DNA of 64,000 bases, taken from NCBI GenBank assembly GCA_003991915.1, contig RQTK01000172.1, positions 617,521-681,520 of the forward strand, written 5' to 3'. Shown here piece after piece: positions 13,113 to 26,190 of the stretch. The notes below the pieces were generated by a model that was given only the letters and a program-made list of their open reading frames with translations, did not search any database and was not told where the DNA came from. The position numbers were made by a program, and so were the translations under genes. The stretch comes from Elysia chlorotica (Eukaryota; Mollusca; Gastropoda; Plakobranchidae). Within the stretch, counting starts at the first letter, position 1; each line of letters starts with the position of its first letter.

Positions 13113-13952
13113 AAAGAAGGAGAATTCTAAAAAAGGCTAATACTTCCATATTAATGTAACTGGAGTATTCGAGATTTAGGATAAAAAAGGTATAAAAATA
13201 TTGAAGGAAAAAAAAAAGAAAAAGGAAAAAGTAAAAGCAAATACAATATAAGGAAAAGAAAAGAAAAAGTAAAAGCAAATACAATATAAGGATGTAGAAA
13301 CCAGAAGACATTCAGATCAAATGGGGTCAGACTCGATGTCAACTTCTTCAGGGCAAGTCATATTTCATGGGATACACAGTTCTTTTAAGCGGGGGACGGC
13401 GGGGGAAACACTCACATTGAACGGATCTTTACAGGCGCATGCAATCCTCATAGACAACAAGAGCTTTGGCCACAAGAAAGGATGATGATGGACGGCAATT
13501 TCAATGTATGGTTTCCCCAGAGAAGTGATTTAACGGATTGAGATTGCCACTGTATTGGGCCGATGAAGGCTCTAAAGAGGAATGCGACAGACTTATATTA
13601 AAGCTAAAAAAAAATAAGAGAGAATCTGCCGTTGAGTTTGTTGAATATGAATAGCGCACTTAAACGTGTTATTACTGGGAGGAGATTTTTTTTTATCCCC
13701 CTGAAGTTTTCAAATTGTTGACGGGCGTGGTCTAAAAATATAAAACTGCTTATTTGTTTAGAGTCATAGGTTAAAAGCTCCTACGATTGTGATATTATGA
13801 AAGGCGATAAAGTCATGATTGGGTTATTGCGTTTAAAGAATGTGGGTATTTTAAACAATGCTAAAATATTATTTAGATAATTATGGTTACATCTATGAAA
13901 TCGCGGATTTTTAAGTTGGTTCGAAAATAGTGAACTTCATGTTTTTCCCTTT
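13113..13952. other. Unannotated sequence
   Basis: Begins with A/G-rich low-complexity sequence (to about 13290), then unique AT-rich sequence with nothing recognised. Confidence 0.45.
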
Positions 13953-13969
13953 CAACAACAACAACAACA

Positions 13970-14034
<65 letters not shown>

Positions 14035-14040
14035 CCAACA
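13953..14040. repeat. (CAA)n microsatellite
   Basis: Nearly pure CAA trinucleotide array of 88 bp with one phase shift. Confidence 0.95.
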
Positions 14041-14530
14041 AGCAATTTTGTTTTGAGATCTTTAATTTTTAATGTAGATAACGAATAGTTTAGTTTGAAA
14101 AGTAACCATTACAATTTTGTTATTCGTTAAACTAACGATCATTTGAGACTGCTCCTTTTAGTCCAAATAAAAATGCCTTTCTCTTACATGTTTTGTGCAA
14201 ATGCCTCAGAGTTGCGCACCGAAGGCGGACCACTGGATCGCTTGAGGCCCTAGGGATTCACCCGAAAACAGCGCAATCATTCTAGAGGTTTTGGTCTTAG
14301 AATCTCAGGAACAGGAGTTAATATGTGAATATCACGTTTTTCAAAGATTTTTTGGCAGACCATGGATTGCTTAAGACACATAATGTTCTTTCATGTCTAT
14401 CTCTGTAACTCTCACGCTCTCTCTGTCTCTCTGTCTCTCTAATCCTCCTCCTCCCCTCCTATTTCATCTCTCTCTACATAATTATGTCTCTGTCTTTCTC
14501 CATTCTTTGTGACTATCTCTGGTTTAATCC

Positions 14531-14583
14531 GTGTGTGTGTGTGTCTCTTTCTCTCTCTCTCTGTGTATGTGTGTCTGTGTGTG

Positions 14584-14662
<79 letters not shown>

Positions 14663-14670
14663 GTCTCCCC
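14531..14670. repeat. (GT)n/(CTGT)n/(CT)n compound array
   Basis: GT dinucleotides grade into CTGT and then an uninterrupted run of CT. Part of a wider CT-rich region beginning near 14397. Confidence 0.95.
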
Positions 14671-15845
14671 CTCGCTCCAGTAAACACATTTCTTTATATG
14701 CCTGATAAGCATGCAGCAAGTCCCAACCATTTCTAAATCCAAACCTCATGATGCAAGAAATGCAGGCTCGACAGGGACGCTTCCTTGTTTCTTGCCATTG
14801 GGAAATCTCTTTCATCCATTGCTAATATGGCCGTGAGATATATTCGTAGATTTGACCAGATGTTTTGCAACTATGACCATATGCAATGCTAGAATCGGCA
14901 ACCCTTATGCCTCTTCAAAGACTCTTTGTTTATATCTGGTAGAATCTGGCTTCTAGGATGGTTGGGCAAGGCGAGGATCAAACATCAGTTATTGATCTCT
15001 TCACTTCAGGGCTATAACATATCATTACCTTCATTGTTTATCGTTAACGTAGCACATAAATTTATATTAAACGTGAGGACATACATTACCTAGAGAAAAA
15101 ACTAAGACATATTTGATTTGAGCTTTTCTAAGTAGACATAAATTTGTGGGCAATTTGAGCGTGAAGCAATTATCTGGAATTTGACCAAATATTATTTTGT
15201 ATACATTAAAATGTCATCTAATATTTCTTAAGTTCCAAGTTAAGCTTGTTTTACTGGCATATTCATTTAAAAACTGTATGGATATCGAAATCTTTTTATA
15301 CAGCACAATCACACACACAAATTATAATCAAAGGAAAAACAAACAACTAACAAATTAATTGTTTTCTCTTTCTAAAGAAAACCTGAAATCGCCTGGGGAG
15401 GAGACAAACATGTAGCTTTAAAAACATACTTATATTATTTTCTATATTTAAAATTCAATAACAATATTTTGTAGGTTTTTCAAAATTCTATCTTTTATTG
15501 AAATATTTAAATCCTAACTTATTCAGTCAAGGGAGTCTATAGGAAATGGGGATCCTATGGAGTTGGAATCAAGAATGTGTGTAAAGGTCAGAATACAGAA
15601 AACACACGGATCCTCCAGATTGACATTTCGGTAACATCCCCCGAGGCGACTTAAAGTGTCTATCAGGGCCGGGAAGAACATGAAAGGGTAAAAACATGCA
15701 GACGGAATAAATATTGGGGTTTTTCAGTTTTGAAAAAACAAATTCAAGATGACAGATCCATGAATGATGGGCAGAGGAAGAGAAAAAAGAAGGAAAAGGG
15801 AAAATAGATAAAGATAGTGTCGAGATATATATAGAGAAGAGTAAT
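14671..15845. other. Unannotated AT-rich sequence
   Basis: Nothing recognised. Confidence 0.5.
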
Positions 15846-15924
15846 GGAGAGAGAGAGGTAGAGAGATAAAGAGAGAGAGAGAGGGATGGAGGTAGGTACA
15901 GAGAGAGAGAGAGAGACAGACATA
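15846..15924. repeat. Impure (GA)n tract
   Basis: GA array with GGTA interruptions, followed by A/C-rich low-complexity sequence to about 16145. Confidence 0.9.
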
Positions 15925-16145
15925 TGGACACATAGCAAGAAGAAAAACAAAAGCAAAAACATTACCAATCACACAAAAGTTATAACAACAATAAAAAAAA
16001 CCCCAATAAACAGCAACAAAAAAGAAACTATTCCAACAAAAACAAAGCAAAACAAAACAAAAAAACCAAGCGACTGAAATGAACAAACAATAGGTAAAAA
16101 CAAGCAAAAAAAACAAAAACAAAACAAAAACAACAAACAAACAAA

Positions 16146-16850
16146 ACTGAAATTCAGTACTAATTTTGCGAATTTCAGTTTGAAAAAGAAAATAAGGTAT
16201 TTGTATTGGTTATTGATAACACAAACGCAGTTAGTTGCTCTTTGTTGACTATGATTTTTAGAAATAACTAAGTTTTGATCACCAGCGCATTGTGTACTGT
16301 ACTACATGTATCAAGCATGTACATGAAACAAATTCTTAGCATCTCTTGCAGGGGCGTTCTCTTGCACTCCAAACATAATTTGCAACTCTTTTTTTTAGTT
16401 TGCGCCAGTATGGAAAAAAGCATGTCTTTCTTATTTGAAAAATCTCTGAGAGGAATATGATATTTTTGAGTCTGGTATGGCATATAATAATATGTATTAA
16501 AACGATACGGCAACATTTTAAAATGCGCCAACTTTTGTGGCGTGCTTTGGGTAGTGAAAAAGCACAGTGTAATATTGTAATGCAAAGAATACGAAAGGCA
16601 CAAAGTCCGAGCTTTACGGAATGACCCGGATCTTTCATGACATTTCCCCCGGAAGCTGTGGGCGCTTTGACGCCTTCCTGTCGATATGAAATGCAACATT
16701 CCAATCTCGTCCTGAGACGGTTCTTATTCTTATTTTGCAGTTATCTTCACGTCTCGGCGCGTCGCTTTCGATCGGCATCTTCTGAATCCGAATAAATGTT
16801 TACAATGAGTATGGGGTGAGAGCAGGTGGTGGGTGAAGGGGAGGAATCCA
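16146..16850. other. Unannotated sequence with overlapping open frames
   Basis: A 143-codon minus frame (16268-16699) overlaps a 122-codon frame in another phase; neither shows a domain. A strong-looking acceptor (TTATTCTTATTTTGCAG, ending at 16740) precedes a CpG-rich stretch with AATAAA at 16791-16796. No gene is supported. Confidence 0.35.
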
Positions 16851-17035
16851 TACATACATAGACCGACAAACAGATAGACAGACAGAGGTGAAGGGGGCCG
16901 ATAAACAGATAGACTGACGGGCAGACGCACATGCACACAAAAACAGCCTGCCAGCTAGCGAGACGGACAGACAGACCGTAAGAAACAAAGAGATACAGGC
17001 AGACATACACGCAGAGAAACGGACATACACACACT
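16851..17035. repeat. Degenerate CAGA/CATA tetranucleotide tract
   Basis: Imperfect ACAGACAGA, ACATACATA and CACACA motifs along about 185 bp, with unique interruptions. Confidence 0.75.
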
Positions 17036-17509
17036 TACAGAATACAGAGCAAAGTAACAGTATTGTAGACCTACAAGTATAAAAACATATCAACATCCCA
17101 TGAATAATGTTTTTAACAAGGAGTAGATGAAAATTTGAGGGGCAGCCAAAATAATCTTAATTGAAAAAAAAATGTTATTGTGAGAGTAAATACGTTTTTC
17201 CTAATGATTATGCATTTTTCAGTTCGACACTTGGCTGTAGGTTTATATTATTGATTGAAGATACACTTAACCAAAACGAAGAATTCCTGATGTGTGGGTG
17301 GCACAACTAGCAAGTTTATCATTGAACCCGGAATCCCCTAGAGATTGCCCGGTCTCGAGACGAAGACCCCCAGACCTACGTGGAAGATGTTGCCTTCTCT
17401 TACCATCTGGATCTCGTATCAGCTCTGAAGATACTAGCTAGATCTACCTATATCTTTCCATTGTATGCGTGTGTCTCTGTCTCCCTCTGGTCGGTCGCTT
17501 ATCTTGTCT

Positions 17510-17806
17510 GGCGTTACTTCCTCTACACCATTGTGGGCTTTTGTTTGGGTTTTCTTGGTGGTAATTGCTCTGACCTTTATCTTTATAAATATGAGACACA
17601 CTACTTGTTACTGTGCTGAATTGCCGTCAGTACAAACTCTAGCTGTTTATAACTATATGGCGTTACTTCCTCTATACCATTGTGAGCTTTTGTTTGGCGT
17701 TTCTTGGTGGTAATTATTCTGACCTTTATCTTTGTAAATATTTGACACAATACTCGTTACTGTACTGAAGTGGCTATAAATACAAACTCTAGCTGTTTAT
17801 AATTGC
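17510..17806. repeat. Tandem duplication, two units of about 149 bp
   Basis: Units 17510-17658 and 17659-17806 both begin GGCGTTACTTCCTCTA and end with TACAAACTCTAGCTGTTTAT followed by a few bases. They show scattered substitutions, so the duplication is older than the 117 bp one. Confidence 0.92.
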
Positions 17807-18527
17807 TATGACATGTACAAACCAAGGAATATGGACTAATAAATATAATATTAACCCAAAACTGTGACAAAACGGATGTTGTGGAAAAACAAGATGTATC
17901 CTTTTCCCCTTTATCTTGAAGCTTAATATACAGCATAACTGAAATCTAATAATGTATCATAAAGAAGTTAATTAAATCTGCATTGTTCCATGATTAAAAA
18001 AACAACAACGATACGATATTCAAATCTATCCATAGATTTGAGAAAATGTCTGAATACAGAATTAACAACTGTACTATTTGATGCAGCAGTATGAGCATCT
18101 TTTGTCACAGAATAGAAAAACTGCGAGTATTTTTTTAAATTGTAAACAGAAGAAGATACATAAGGCGATGGGGTGTATTTTCCATTACTTATAATGAATC
18201 GTAATTTCGAAATTTTAATTTTGAAATATTTTTTTCTCTGTTATAAGAATGTATAGCGATGTTTACAGATGTTGAAATAATACTTTTCCCTAAAGCCCTA
18301 ACACAATCTAGATATAGAGTTTGTATACAGAACTGCTGAAGTATGCATAGTTAACCCTTGGTTCTACCAGAGACAACAGATTTTAACGAGACGTCTCACA
18401 AAAAGAGCTCACAATGTTATTGATATGGGGAACCACCGTGACTCGTGTTCTCTCTATTTCTTTCTTGAAATTAAGGCGGTTGAGTAATGTTCAGACGGAG
18501 TTTTTAACTAACGTTTAGAGAAGGAAG
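17807..18527. other. Unannotated AT-rich sequence
   Basis: Nothing recognised. Confidence 0.5.
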
Positions 18528-18780
18528 TTGGATTGGGTTGGGTTGGTTTAACGTCCAACAGCAGCACTATATTGGCTATATTGTGGACGGGCCCCAAGAC
18601 GGACGTCTGACAATTTTATGTGCTGCCATACACGAGACAGGGCGGGGATACCATGACTCCTGTCTCAGCCGGTCACATTATACTGACACCGACCCAACCA
18701 GTAGGGAACGCAACAGCCAGGATTCGAAATCGCGACTTTTTGCGTCGGAAGCCGATGTTCTATCCCTAGACCACCCCCCC
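18528..18780 (-). repeat. tRNA-derived SINE, copy 2, the most complete head
   Basis: On the minus strand the head reads GGTCTAGGGATAGAACATCG (A-box-like), then TCGGCTTCCGACG and a diverged B box (GATTTCGAATCC). The body has the CAGGAGTCATGG and CCTGTCTCG blocks, GGGGCCCGTCC, and a 3' end GACGTTAAACCAACCCAACC. The 384-base plus-strand open frame here is the antisense of this SINE. Confidence 0.88.
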
Positions 18781-21700
18781 CTTAAAGAAGGAAGTAACCA
18801 CCTTAATTATCCTAACCCATACACGCAAAATTCTTCCCGTGAAACCTCTCACTATTTCACGTCCTCTGGTTCTACTATCCAGATTATTAAGTTCGCTTGC
18901 GTGACTAAGGTATTTCATTAATCTAACCCAACGTTACATAGATCAAGATTATTTTGCTCCCGGTTGTACACCTAGGGCCCAGACACTAAACAATGCAAAG
19001 CTCTTAATTACTCAGTCGCTATAATGAACCTAAAAATATCACGAGCAATAGGCCTGCAAATAGACCTACTATTTAAGAAGGACTTATTCACAGAGATTAG
19101 AAATTCTGCTAAGCTACATTTAGAGAGGGTGGTTGGAGAGGAAGAACACAATCGCCCAGAAAGACTTTACGAAGCTTTGTATACGGTCCCATACCGTGAC
19201 CATAGGGCAGTCAGAAAATGGAGGGTTTTTTTTCTCTGAGTGCGCATGCTCGTAAGGATTGTCTTGTTCTGACACTGATCCGTGTGGCACGAAGGTTTCC
19301 CTCTGCTTGGGTATATGAATGGGTTGAAGGTCACGAGGCAGGCATGTTAATTGAATGCATTTTCTTACGTCATTTTGAAGGGCGATAATGATAGGATATG
19401 CCTTTTTGTTCTCTCTTGATGACATTGACGTCGTCTAAAAATATGGACACTAAAATTATATAAGACAATCATTGTGTCGATAGCATTAGTATGATTGTAT
19501 GAGCCATAAAGCTATGGAATTGTACACTTTTTGGTAATTAGCTTTGTAACTTACAATGTCCCAAAATTGGCCAGGTTATAAAAAAAAACATAATCAAATT
19601 GTACTCTAAGAAAAAAAAAACTACAGTACATGATTGTATAGATAAAAAAGGAAGACAGAAGATTGTTATTTTCAGTCCACGCTATGTAACCCCCCGCCTC
19701 CTCTATTCAGGTGTGATTATAGGTTCCTCTCAACTAACTGCACACTATTCAATTAAAAGTATTTTTATTGAAAAATAAATTATAACTATGGTCACACCTT
19801 AGAGAAACAGTGTCAATAATGCATGTGTGGAGTTCATAAAAAGCAAAAACTACACCGTGGGCTGTAAAAGCTTTTGCATGCAAACGCAAATAATATGAAA
19901 ACTCCAGTAGCATGTCTGCAGCGGGTCCAACTGCTTAGTGCTTACCAAAGGCCTTGGTGTCTGTTTGCTCTGCTATCTGATTACAGCTTAACTCCACTTT
20001 ACCATGGGGAGATCCAACTGAGGAACCATGGCTGCCACTCAAGGCCCATACAAAAATCTACTTTATCTGTCAAACTTTGCTTTTCTGGCATGTCTTGTTT
20101 TACCAGTTTCTTGTTTTCAAAGCTAATCTTAGTTTCTGCAGCAAATGGAGAGACGACGTCGGGAAAGTTCACACGAGACTGATGGTAAATAAACTGTAGC
20201 AGCGTGGGGAGGGTAAAATAGATAAACAAAGGGCTAGAAGGGTGAAAGGAGGGACTCGATATGTTAAAAGGAATGAGAGATTGGGTTAGAGATTAATGGT
20301 GGACAAACTGCTCATGGGAGACAAACATGGCTTGGGAAAATAGAAGGATATATAAATATTATTGGAAGAAATTGATTAGATGCATACATTTATAGATATA
20401 GACGGACACTAAAAAACGAACAAAAAAAGAAAATAAAAGAAAACAAAAACCACCAAATATAATTTAAAAGGTGGAGCAATGAAAAACTTAAAAACTTTTT
20501 TTTTTAGAAAGTGAAGACAGTGTGAGTTAGAGAGACATCGTGTGAAATATAATAAAATGAGTGACAAATACGCCGTTTGAAAGATGAAGAAGACAAAGAT
20601 AATAGCAAACATTTTAGTTTAAGAATCATTATTTTACATAAACCAGTAGAACGTGAAGCTATAGGAATTGTTTCAATTTTGTCTTCTTCTGAGTTTCTTT
20701 ATAATTGAGAATGCATGAAGAAATAACAAACAACCTATACCGAGCAGGTGTACATGTCGAAAACTGAGAAGAAACCCCCTCTACCCCTCCCCCACACAAC
20801 ACACATACAGATACACACTGGGTCTCGAACCCACAACACTCTACCTTTCGGCTATCTCTGTTAAAAAGTCACTGACTGTACGCCGAGAATAGCATGGGTG
20901 TGCTTGTTACCTTATAATGCACGTGGGCCAGATAAACAAAGACAAATCAGAAAAACATACATAAAAGGTCAGGGATAGGGCGTTCAACAATAACTACGTA
21001 AAATAGCTACATACGTGAAGCAGATTATTATGTCTGACTGCCTAAAAAAAGTTATGGAAACGATAAGTTGTGGTAATAACAACCAATTAGCGAACTTACA
21101 ATGCCTATATCTATCAAAGAGAAAAACAAATTGGATTAATTATGAGCATCAACACATTTTTGTGAGACTTTTTCCGATGATGATTTATTTGCTAAGTAAT
21201 TGCAATCATAATTTATCATCTATGTCATCATTACACTCATGAATGTTGAGCACTTTTCGGATCTCTCTTAGCCTCCATCTAAGTGAGCTATGGCCGAAGA
21301 TCTTTGATTAATCAACCACTTGAGTAGATCAAAGCAAACGCAACAGACACAAAGTAGAAACGAAATACAACAGTAACGTAGATTGATAACCATTCCACGA
21401 GATATTCAACCTTAAATGTCCTGTTTCTTGTAAATAGAACCATGGCAAAAAGAATGTCTCTCTTCATTAAGCCCACTTTAGCCAGATATTAACAAAACAG
21501 TCAGAAATAACCATGTCCCGTCCATCTTGTAATGAACTATTCGCCATCAGTCTAGCTCCTCCCCACCCTTTCTCCCAAAGCCTGGGCGTACTACCTCCCA
21601 AAATGTCCAGGAATCCATTGCCTAATTGAACTGTTTTGGTTCCATAGGGGAAGACGTCGATGGAGAGTCAGCAGGGGGTTATGTGATAAACCGCAAGACT

Positions 21701-22720
21701 TTTCCCTTCCTAATGTTGTTTTGTCTGCTCTGCTCGAAAGAACCTGACTCTTCTGCTAATTTAGAGTCCTTGGATGTCCATTGACGAATTTGAGTATCCA
21801 TGGGTGGTCTCAGCGAATCATAGCAGGGAATCTAAGTTAATATTATTTTTGGGAGGACTTGGAGGTTTTCAATTACTGATTGTTTGTAATGCATGTGGAG
21901 CGGCCAGAGGAAATAAACTAGTTATCTTCACAGACAGTGGTAAATCATGAGTCTCTGAATTTAAAAGCGTCATTTCCCCTGTTTGAAAACGAAGTTGGTG
22001 ATTTTTTATTAGGTTTGGGATAGAAAACTAGAAGGTGAATTTTGTTGAAGAGGTGTCCTCTTTACGAAGGCTTTATAGTCTACAAGCAGCATACAATATA
22101 ACACTATAAAGAAGCTACTGCTGACAATAAACCTTATTTATGATTTGAAAAACTCACTGTGTATAACTAGTTTAGGATATCATATTATAGTATGGATCTA
22201 GTACAAGTAGTTGGAGATAGGTTTTAAGTTTCTGTTTGAAAGCAACACTAATAGGTATTAGTCTGCATACTGGTAAAAAGTTGTTTATCAAACTCATTTT
22301 CAACATAAAGCAAACTTCTTTGTTTCGATTAAAAAATAAATATTCTAGCTTTTTAAACCATTCGTTAAAGAATTTTTATATTTTCTTGAGCCAAGTTTGT
22401 ACAGTCAGATTTTTGTGTGCAAGTCTCTCAGCGTTAGTTCCCGATATGTTTTTGGCAACGGCTTAAAAAGACTACCAAATGAAGTGTTATTTCAAAATTT
22501 GAATTTTGCTATAGAACACTTTAGTTTCAAAAGATTCTTCTTTTCTTCATTAAGTTTGCAATGCTTAAGGCCTAATCAATCGATTCTAGTCATAAGTTAT
22601 TATATGGAGTGAGTGTGTTGGTGTCACAATTTTTTCCATCTCTTTTCATTAAGGGTTGGGGGAGGAAAGGTATCAAAATAGTTTAGAAAATTACATTAAT
22701 AAAAAAACGAAGGGGAAAGA
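18781..22720. other. Unannotated, mostly AT-rich sequence
   Basis: Mostly unique. A tRNA-like relic lies near 20818-20865 (minus). GC-richer patches occur near 21540-21760. No exon could be supported. Confidence 0.45.
20816..20865 (-). repeat. tRNA-like or SINE-head relic
   Basis: On the minus strand: GATAGCCGAAAGGTAGAGTG then GTGGGTTCGAGACCCAG, which contains a B-box-like GGTTCGAGACC. The acceptor stem and a proper anticodon arm are missing, so it is not an intact tRNA gene. Confidence 0.4.
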
Positions 22721-22960
22721 CTCAGAGAGCTATCGAGGCGTCTAACGTTAGCCTTTTGTGCAGTTGGATTCAGCACCGGCCTGTGAAAGGTTCGCGTCGC
22801 GCCGGGAGACGTTGAAACGTTGAGGGTCGAAGACGTTGACAAGTCGCGACAACGTCCATTCAGGACCCCCGTCAGCCGTCAGCGCAGCTCTTTAAATTGG
22901 CATAAATCACACGGGGCCGCGCCAGCCGCGGAGGAAATGTACAAGCCATGTTACACTCTA
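22721..22960. promoter_or_regulatory. CpG-rich patch, possible regulatory element
   Basis: GC-rich island within AT-rich sequence, containing TTCGCGTCGCGCCGGG and five ACGTT/AACGT motifs within about 110 bases (22744-22855). No coding signal. Candidate enhancer or promoter by composition only. Confidence 0.25.
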
Positions 22961-24869
22961 ATCCCCATAAAAAGGCATGGAGAAGGTGATCTTTGGTGGT
23001 GGTAATAATAGCAACAAAACACAACAAACAGCGATAATAATATTAAAGTTGAAAAGATATTTTGGCACCGGGAAAGAATCAGAGGAATAGTTTGGGGCAA
23101 GGCAGCTGCTGTCAGCCTGCCTGCCACAACTCTTGCCGTTTCACAGAAGCCATAGTTGTTACATGGTGAACCAATAGAAGATTTATCGTTGAACAGGTTT
23201 GTGCATCCGAACAAAGAAGGAAAGTCTGTGTTTTTCATAAAAAATGATTTGCGTAAAACGTGATATTAGCAAAGAGGTGTTTAGCGAGGGGAGTTTTTAT
23301 TCAATGGGCATAATTCATCTGGTATTTAAAAGGCGTTAATTTGTTAGATATTCTGCACTGTATGACCCTCATTATGTTTCTACAGTGTAATCACATTTCT
23401 TGGATTTCCATTGGAAAAAGCCTACGATTTGATTTTGTTGTTCTCTACGACTTGTCACCGTTTTGTAGAGGTTGACTCGCAGTGCTTTCTTATTGATTGA
23501 CAGTCGCGAAAACTCACTTGAATTGCTTTTCAATTATCAATTCGTGCGCTCTTTCCTAAAAGACAAATTAATCCATGACTTTTAAGGATTTCCTTCATAG
23601 TAGCGCTAAACGTTTCTACAGTTTTGACACCTTTATGAGACTTGTATCATAGAGGTGTCACAACTAAGGTTGCTCCTGCAATGTTTGGTTTAATATGAGA
23701 AGCATGATGAAAGCTGAAAAGAAATTTCTTACTCTTTTTTGACCTTCTATAAAATCATAACCGATTTACTTATCATTCAAATCACTTCGTTCGATTCTAT
23801 AACTAATACTCAGTATCAAAAAGAACTTTTTAGGCATTTTCCGATTGTCAATAATTTGACCGACACTAAAACTCATTACAAAAGAAGCTTACTTTATCCG
23901 ACCAATTTCATGAGCGCCCTTTTTCCCTTTCAATATTTTACCTCTACACGCACTTCCGATGCAGATTTTAGCTTTCTGTTATGAAACAAGTATTCTTCAT
24001 ACACTTCAATTTATTTTACACATAGCTTGACAAAACTTCAACAAACAGCATAGTTTTTTTTCCAATACCACGTCATTTATTGTTATTCGAACGGGTGAAT
24101 TACCATTTTACCGGACCCCAATTTGTCTAGCAATCACATCGGAGATTTCACGGTTGGGCGCACAATATCGGGCTATGCCATTAAGTTCTCTCGCTCTCAG
24201 TCGCACGGGGATGCATCTCTATGCAATTACAGATCCCCCACTTCCGGCCCGTGACGGCAGCAGTGTGTGTCGGATGGAATTACGGCCCGGCTAATGTGCT
24301 AACACCATAATCCAATCCGTTAACATCACTTATAACACAATGGATTAGAAGTTATTATGAAAATGGATGTGGATCTCTTAGGAAGGATATCTGTCTAGCT
24401 TAATACTGGCAGTTAAATAAATTGCACCTTGCGTGGGAATAATACTTAATTTAGGACCTACTTCTATGCACTTTTTAATGCAAACTTTGGAATTATTTTT
24501 TGCCAACACAAGTTCTTATTTTTAAACGATTCATCTACATCTTCTTCACCATGTGTTTTAAATTTGTTATAACTTTCCCTTTCTCTGCCTGTTTTCTTAA
24601 ACTTTTTTATTTGTTTTTATTCCTGTTTTTGTGTGTGCCTCCTATTCCACAATTAAAAAAAATCCATTATCAAGAAAGAACTGATTTGAACTGTTCAATA
24701 ATAGTCTGACTGCATTCCCTACAAATCAATCTTACTGAAAAGCAAAGCAACACGGTTGTAAATTATGCACGCCATAACTTGACACGCTCTATAGCAATCC
24801 TGTGACAGTTGACACACTTAAATTACCGCCCTCTCGCAAATTAACCGCTATGATTGGTCCCAATGCATA

Positions 24870-24877
24870 ATTTGCAT
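24870..24877 (+). promoter_or_regulatory. Exact octamer motif ATTTGCAT
   Basis: ATGCATAATTTGCAT at 24863-24877 contains a perfect POU octamer plus an overlapping inverted half. An inverted CCAAT (ATTGG) lies just upstream. Sequence match only; short motifs occur by chance. Confidence 0.25.
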
Positions 24878-24918
24878 ACAGTCATACACACCTATGCTGC
24901 GTTGGTTCCGGCTTTTCT

Positions 24919-24990
24919 CGATTCTAGCGTATTTCTATAGCGATCACATTTCCCGATTCTAGCGTATTTCTATAGCGATCACATTTCCCG
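24919..24990. repeat. Tandem duplication, 35 bp period
   Basis: Units 24919-24953 and 24954-24988 are identical (CGATTCTAGCGTATTTCTAT followed by AGCGATCACATTTCC). Confidence 0.95.
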
Positions 24991-26134
24991 TTTCAATAAT
25001 TGTTTGTCTTGATTATTCTAGGGGCAAATTAGGGAGATTCATTTTAGAATTATAATTTTATAAAAGTTAATTAAGAAAATTCTTTAGTGACTTTATTTTG
25101 GCTTAAAAAAACACGTGCACAGTGTCTGTCTGTCTGTCTAAAAACGACATACAATGATAATGGAGAAGTGATCACGAAAAGAACTTGTGACTTTCTTTGC
25201 ACGAACAAAATTGCTGCACCCTAGGCTGTCATTTTTATAAAGGAAATTTGAGATAGAAAAATAATGTATTGGCTCAATCCATCAATCATTATGATTATGG
25301 TTACAACCCTGGAAACAATTGTCAGCGACAGTGTCGAAGCACACGATCACACTTTGCAAGGATACGACACGGTTTTTTTTCTTTCCGCTTGATGAGGTTA
25401 TAATATTATTTTCAGAAAACAGTTAATATTTATTTTGAGTTTTTTTCCCTTCAAATTAGTGCGTTCAATTTTCAAAGGATAGCGCGACATTAATATCTAT
25501 AATGGAATGAAACAATTGAGTAGCAGTGTCAGAGTATTTACTAGTGAGTTAAAAAGCTGCTAATTTGAGAGTCATTGAATTAGTCTTCATTGTTATCAAC
25601 CAGCTTTCACAACATAATTTATTTTTATCGATAATATTATCTCGTCGAAGGTGACGATTTTGAAGCACAGGCACGTTGAATAATGCCTATTCAACCATTT
25701 TACGATAATCACTTAAAAAACAACAGGAAGATAGTGGTATACTCTAATATCACTGTACTTTTAAAAACTAAAGCAAAATAGCAAACATTGTATTTTTAGA
25801 AAATATTGAACGTCATCCTCAGATTTATAAAAAAGAAAGCTAGGCAGTATACCAAAAAGACATTACATCGATGTCTAAAATGACAATCGCATCTTAAAAT
25901 AGCATTGCGTGAGTCAGTACGGGCACTTCGAGTCATTCAGTGGGGTGGGCATTCATTGCGTGAGTGGCTCTACCCACTACCCACCACTCACATGCGCGTG
26001 TGTCTGGGTCTAGACAAGACGCACGTAAGGGATTGTGAGCGTCAAGGTGTTAATTGGCCAGCTGAGTCGTGAGTGCCAGTATCGCGTTCGGTGGAAAAAC
26101 CGCGGTGGATTATGCTGATTAAAAGTGTCATTAC

Positions 26135-26190
26135 CTCATCTAGCTTCTTGTCATCAGGCAACTCAAACCGGATGGCACGGACGAGAATGG
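26135..26190 (-). other. Candidate 56 bp internal exon on the minus strand
   Basis: On the minus strand a strong acceptor (TTCCCACTTCTCATCTCAG) is followed by 56 bases and a donor, GAG|GTAATG. The frame entered after two bases reads I-L-V-R-A-I-R-F-E-L-P-D-D-K-K-L-D-E. The stretch is more GC-rich than its AT-rich surroundings and has a coding-like composition. I recognise no family, and no partner exons were found nearby. It could belong to an unrelated gene on the opposite strand or be a coincidence. Confidence 0.22.

Larger units (their letters stand above)
22961..26134. other. Unannotated sequence with possible conserved noncoding patches
   Basis: Few repeats. GC-richer blocks at about 24100-24330 and 24780-24910, and a 35 bp tandem duplication at 24919-24990. 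No supported gene. Confidence 0.4.

Noticed and set aside
16268-16699. 143-codon minus-strand open frame overlapping a 122-codon frame
   Set aside because: Two overlapping frames with no domain, no low-complexity explanation but also no coding signature; long frames are expected by chance in 64 kb.
18538-18921. 127-codon plus-strand open frame
   Set aside because: It is mostly the antisense of a tRNA-derived SINE.
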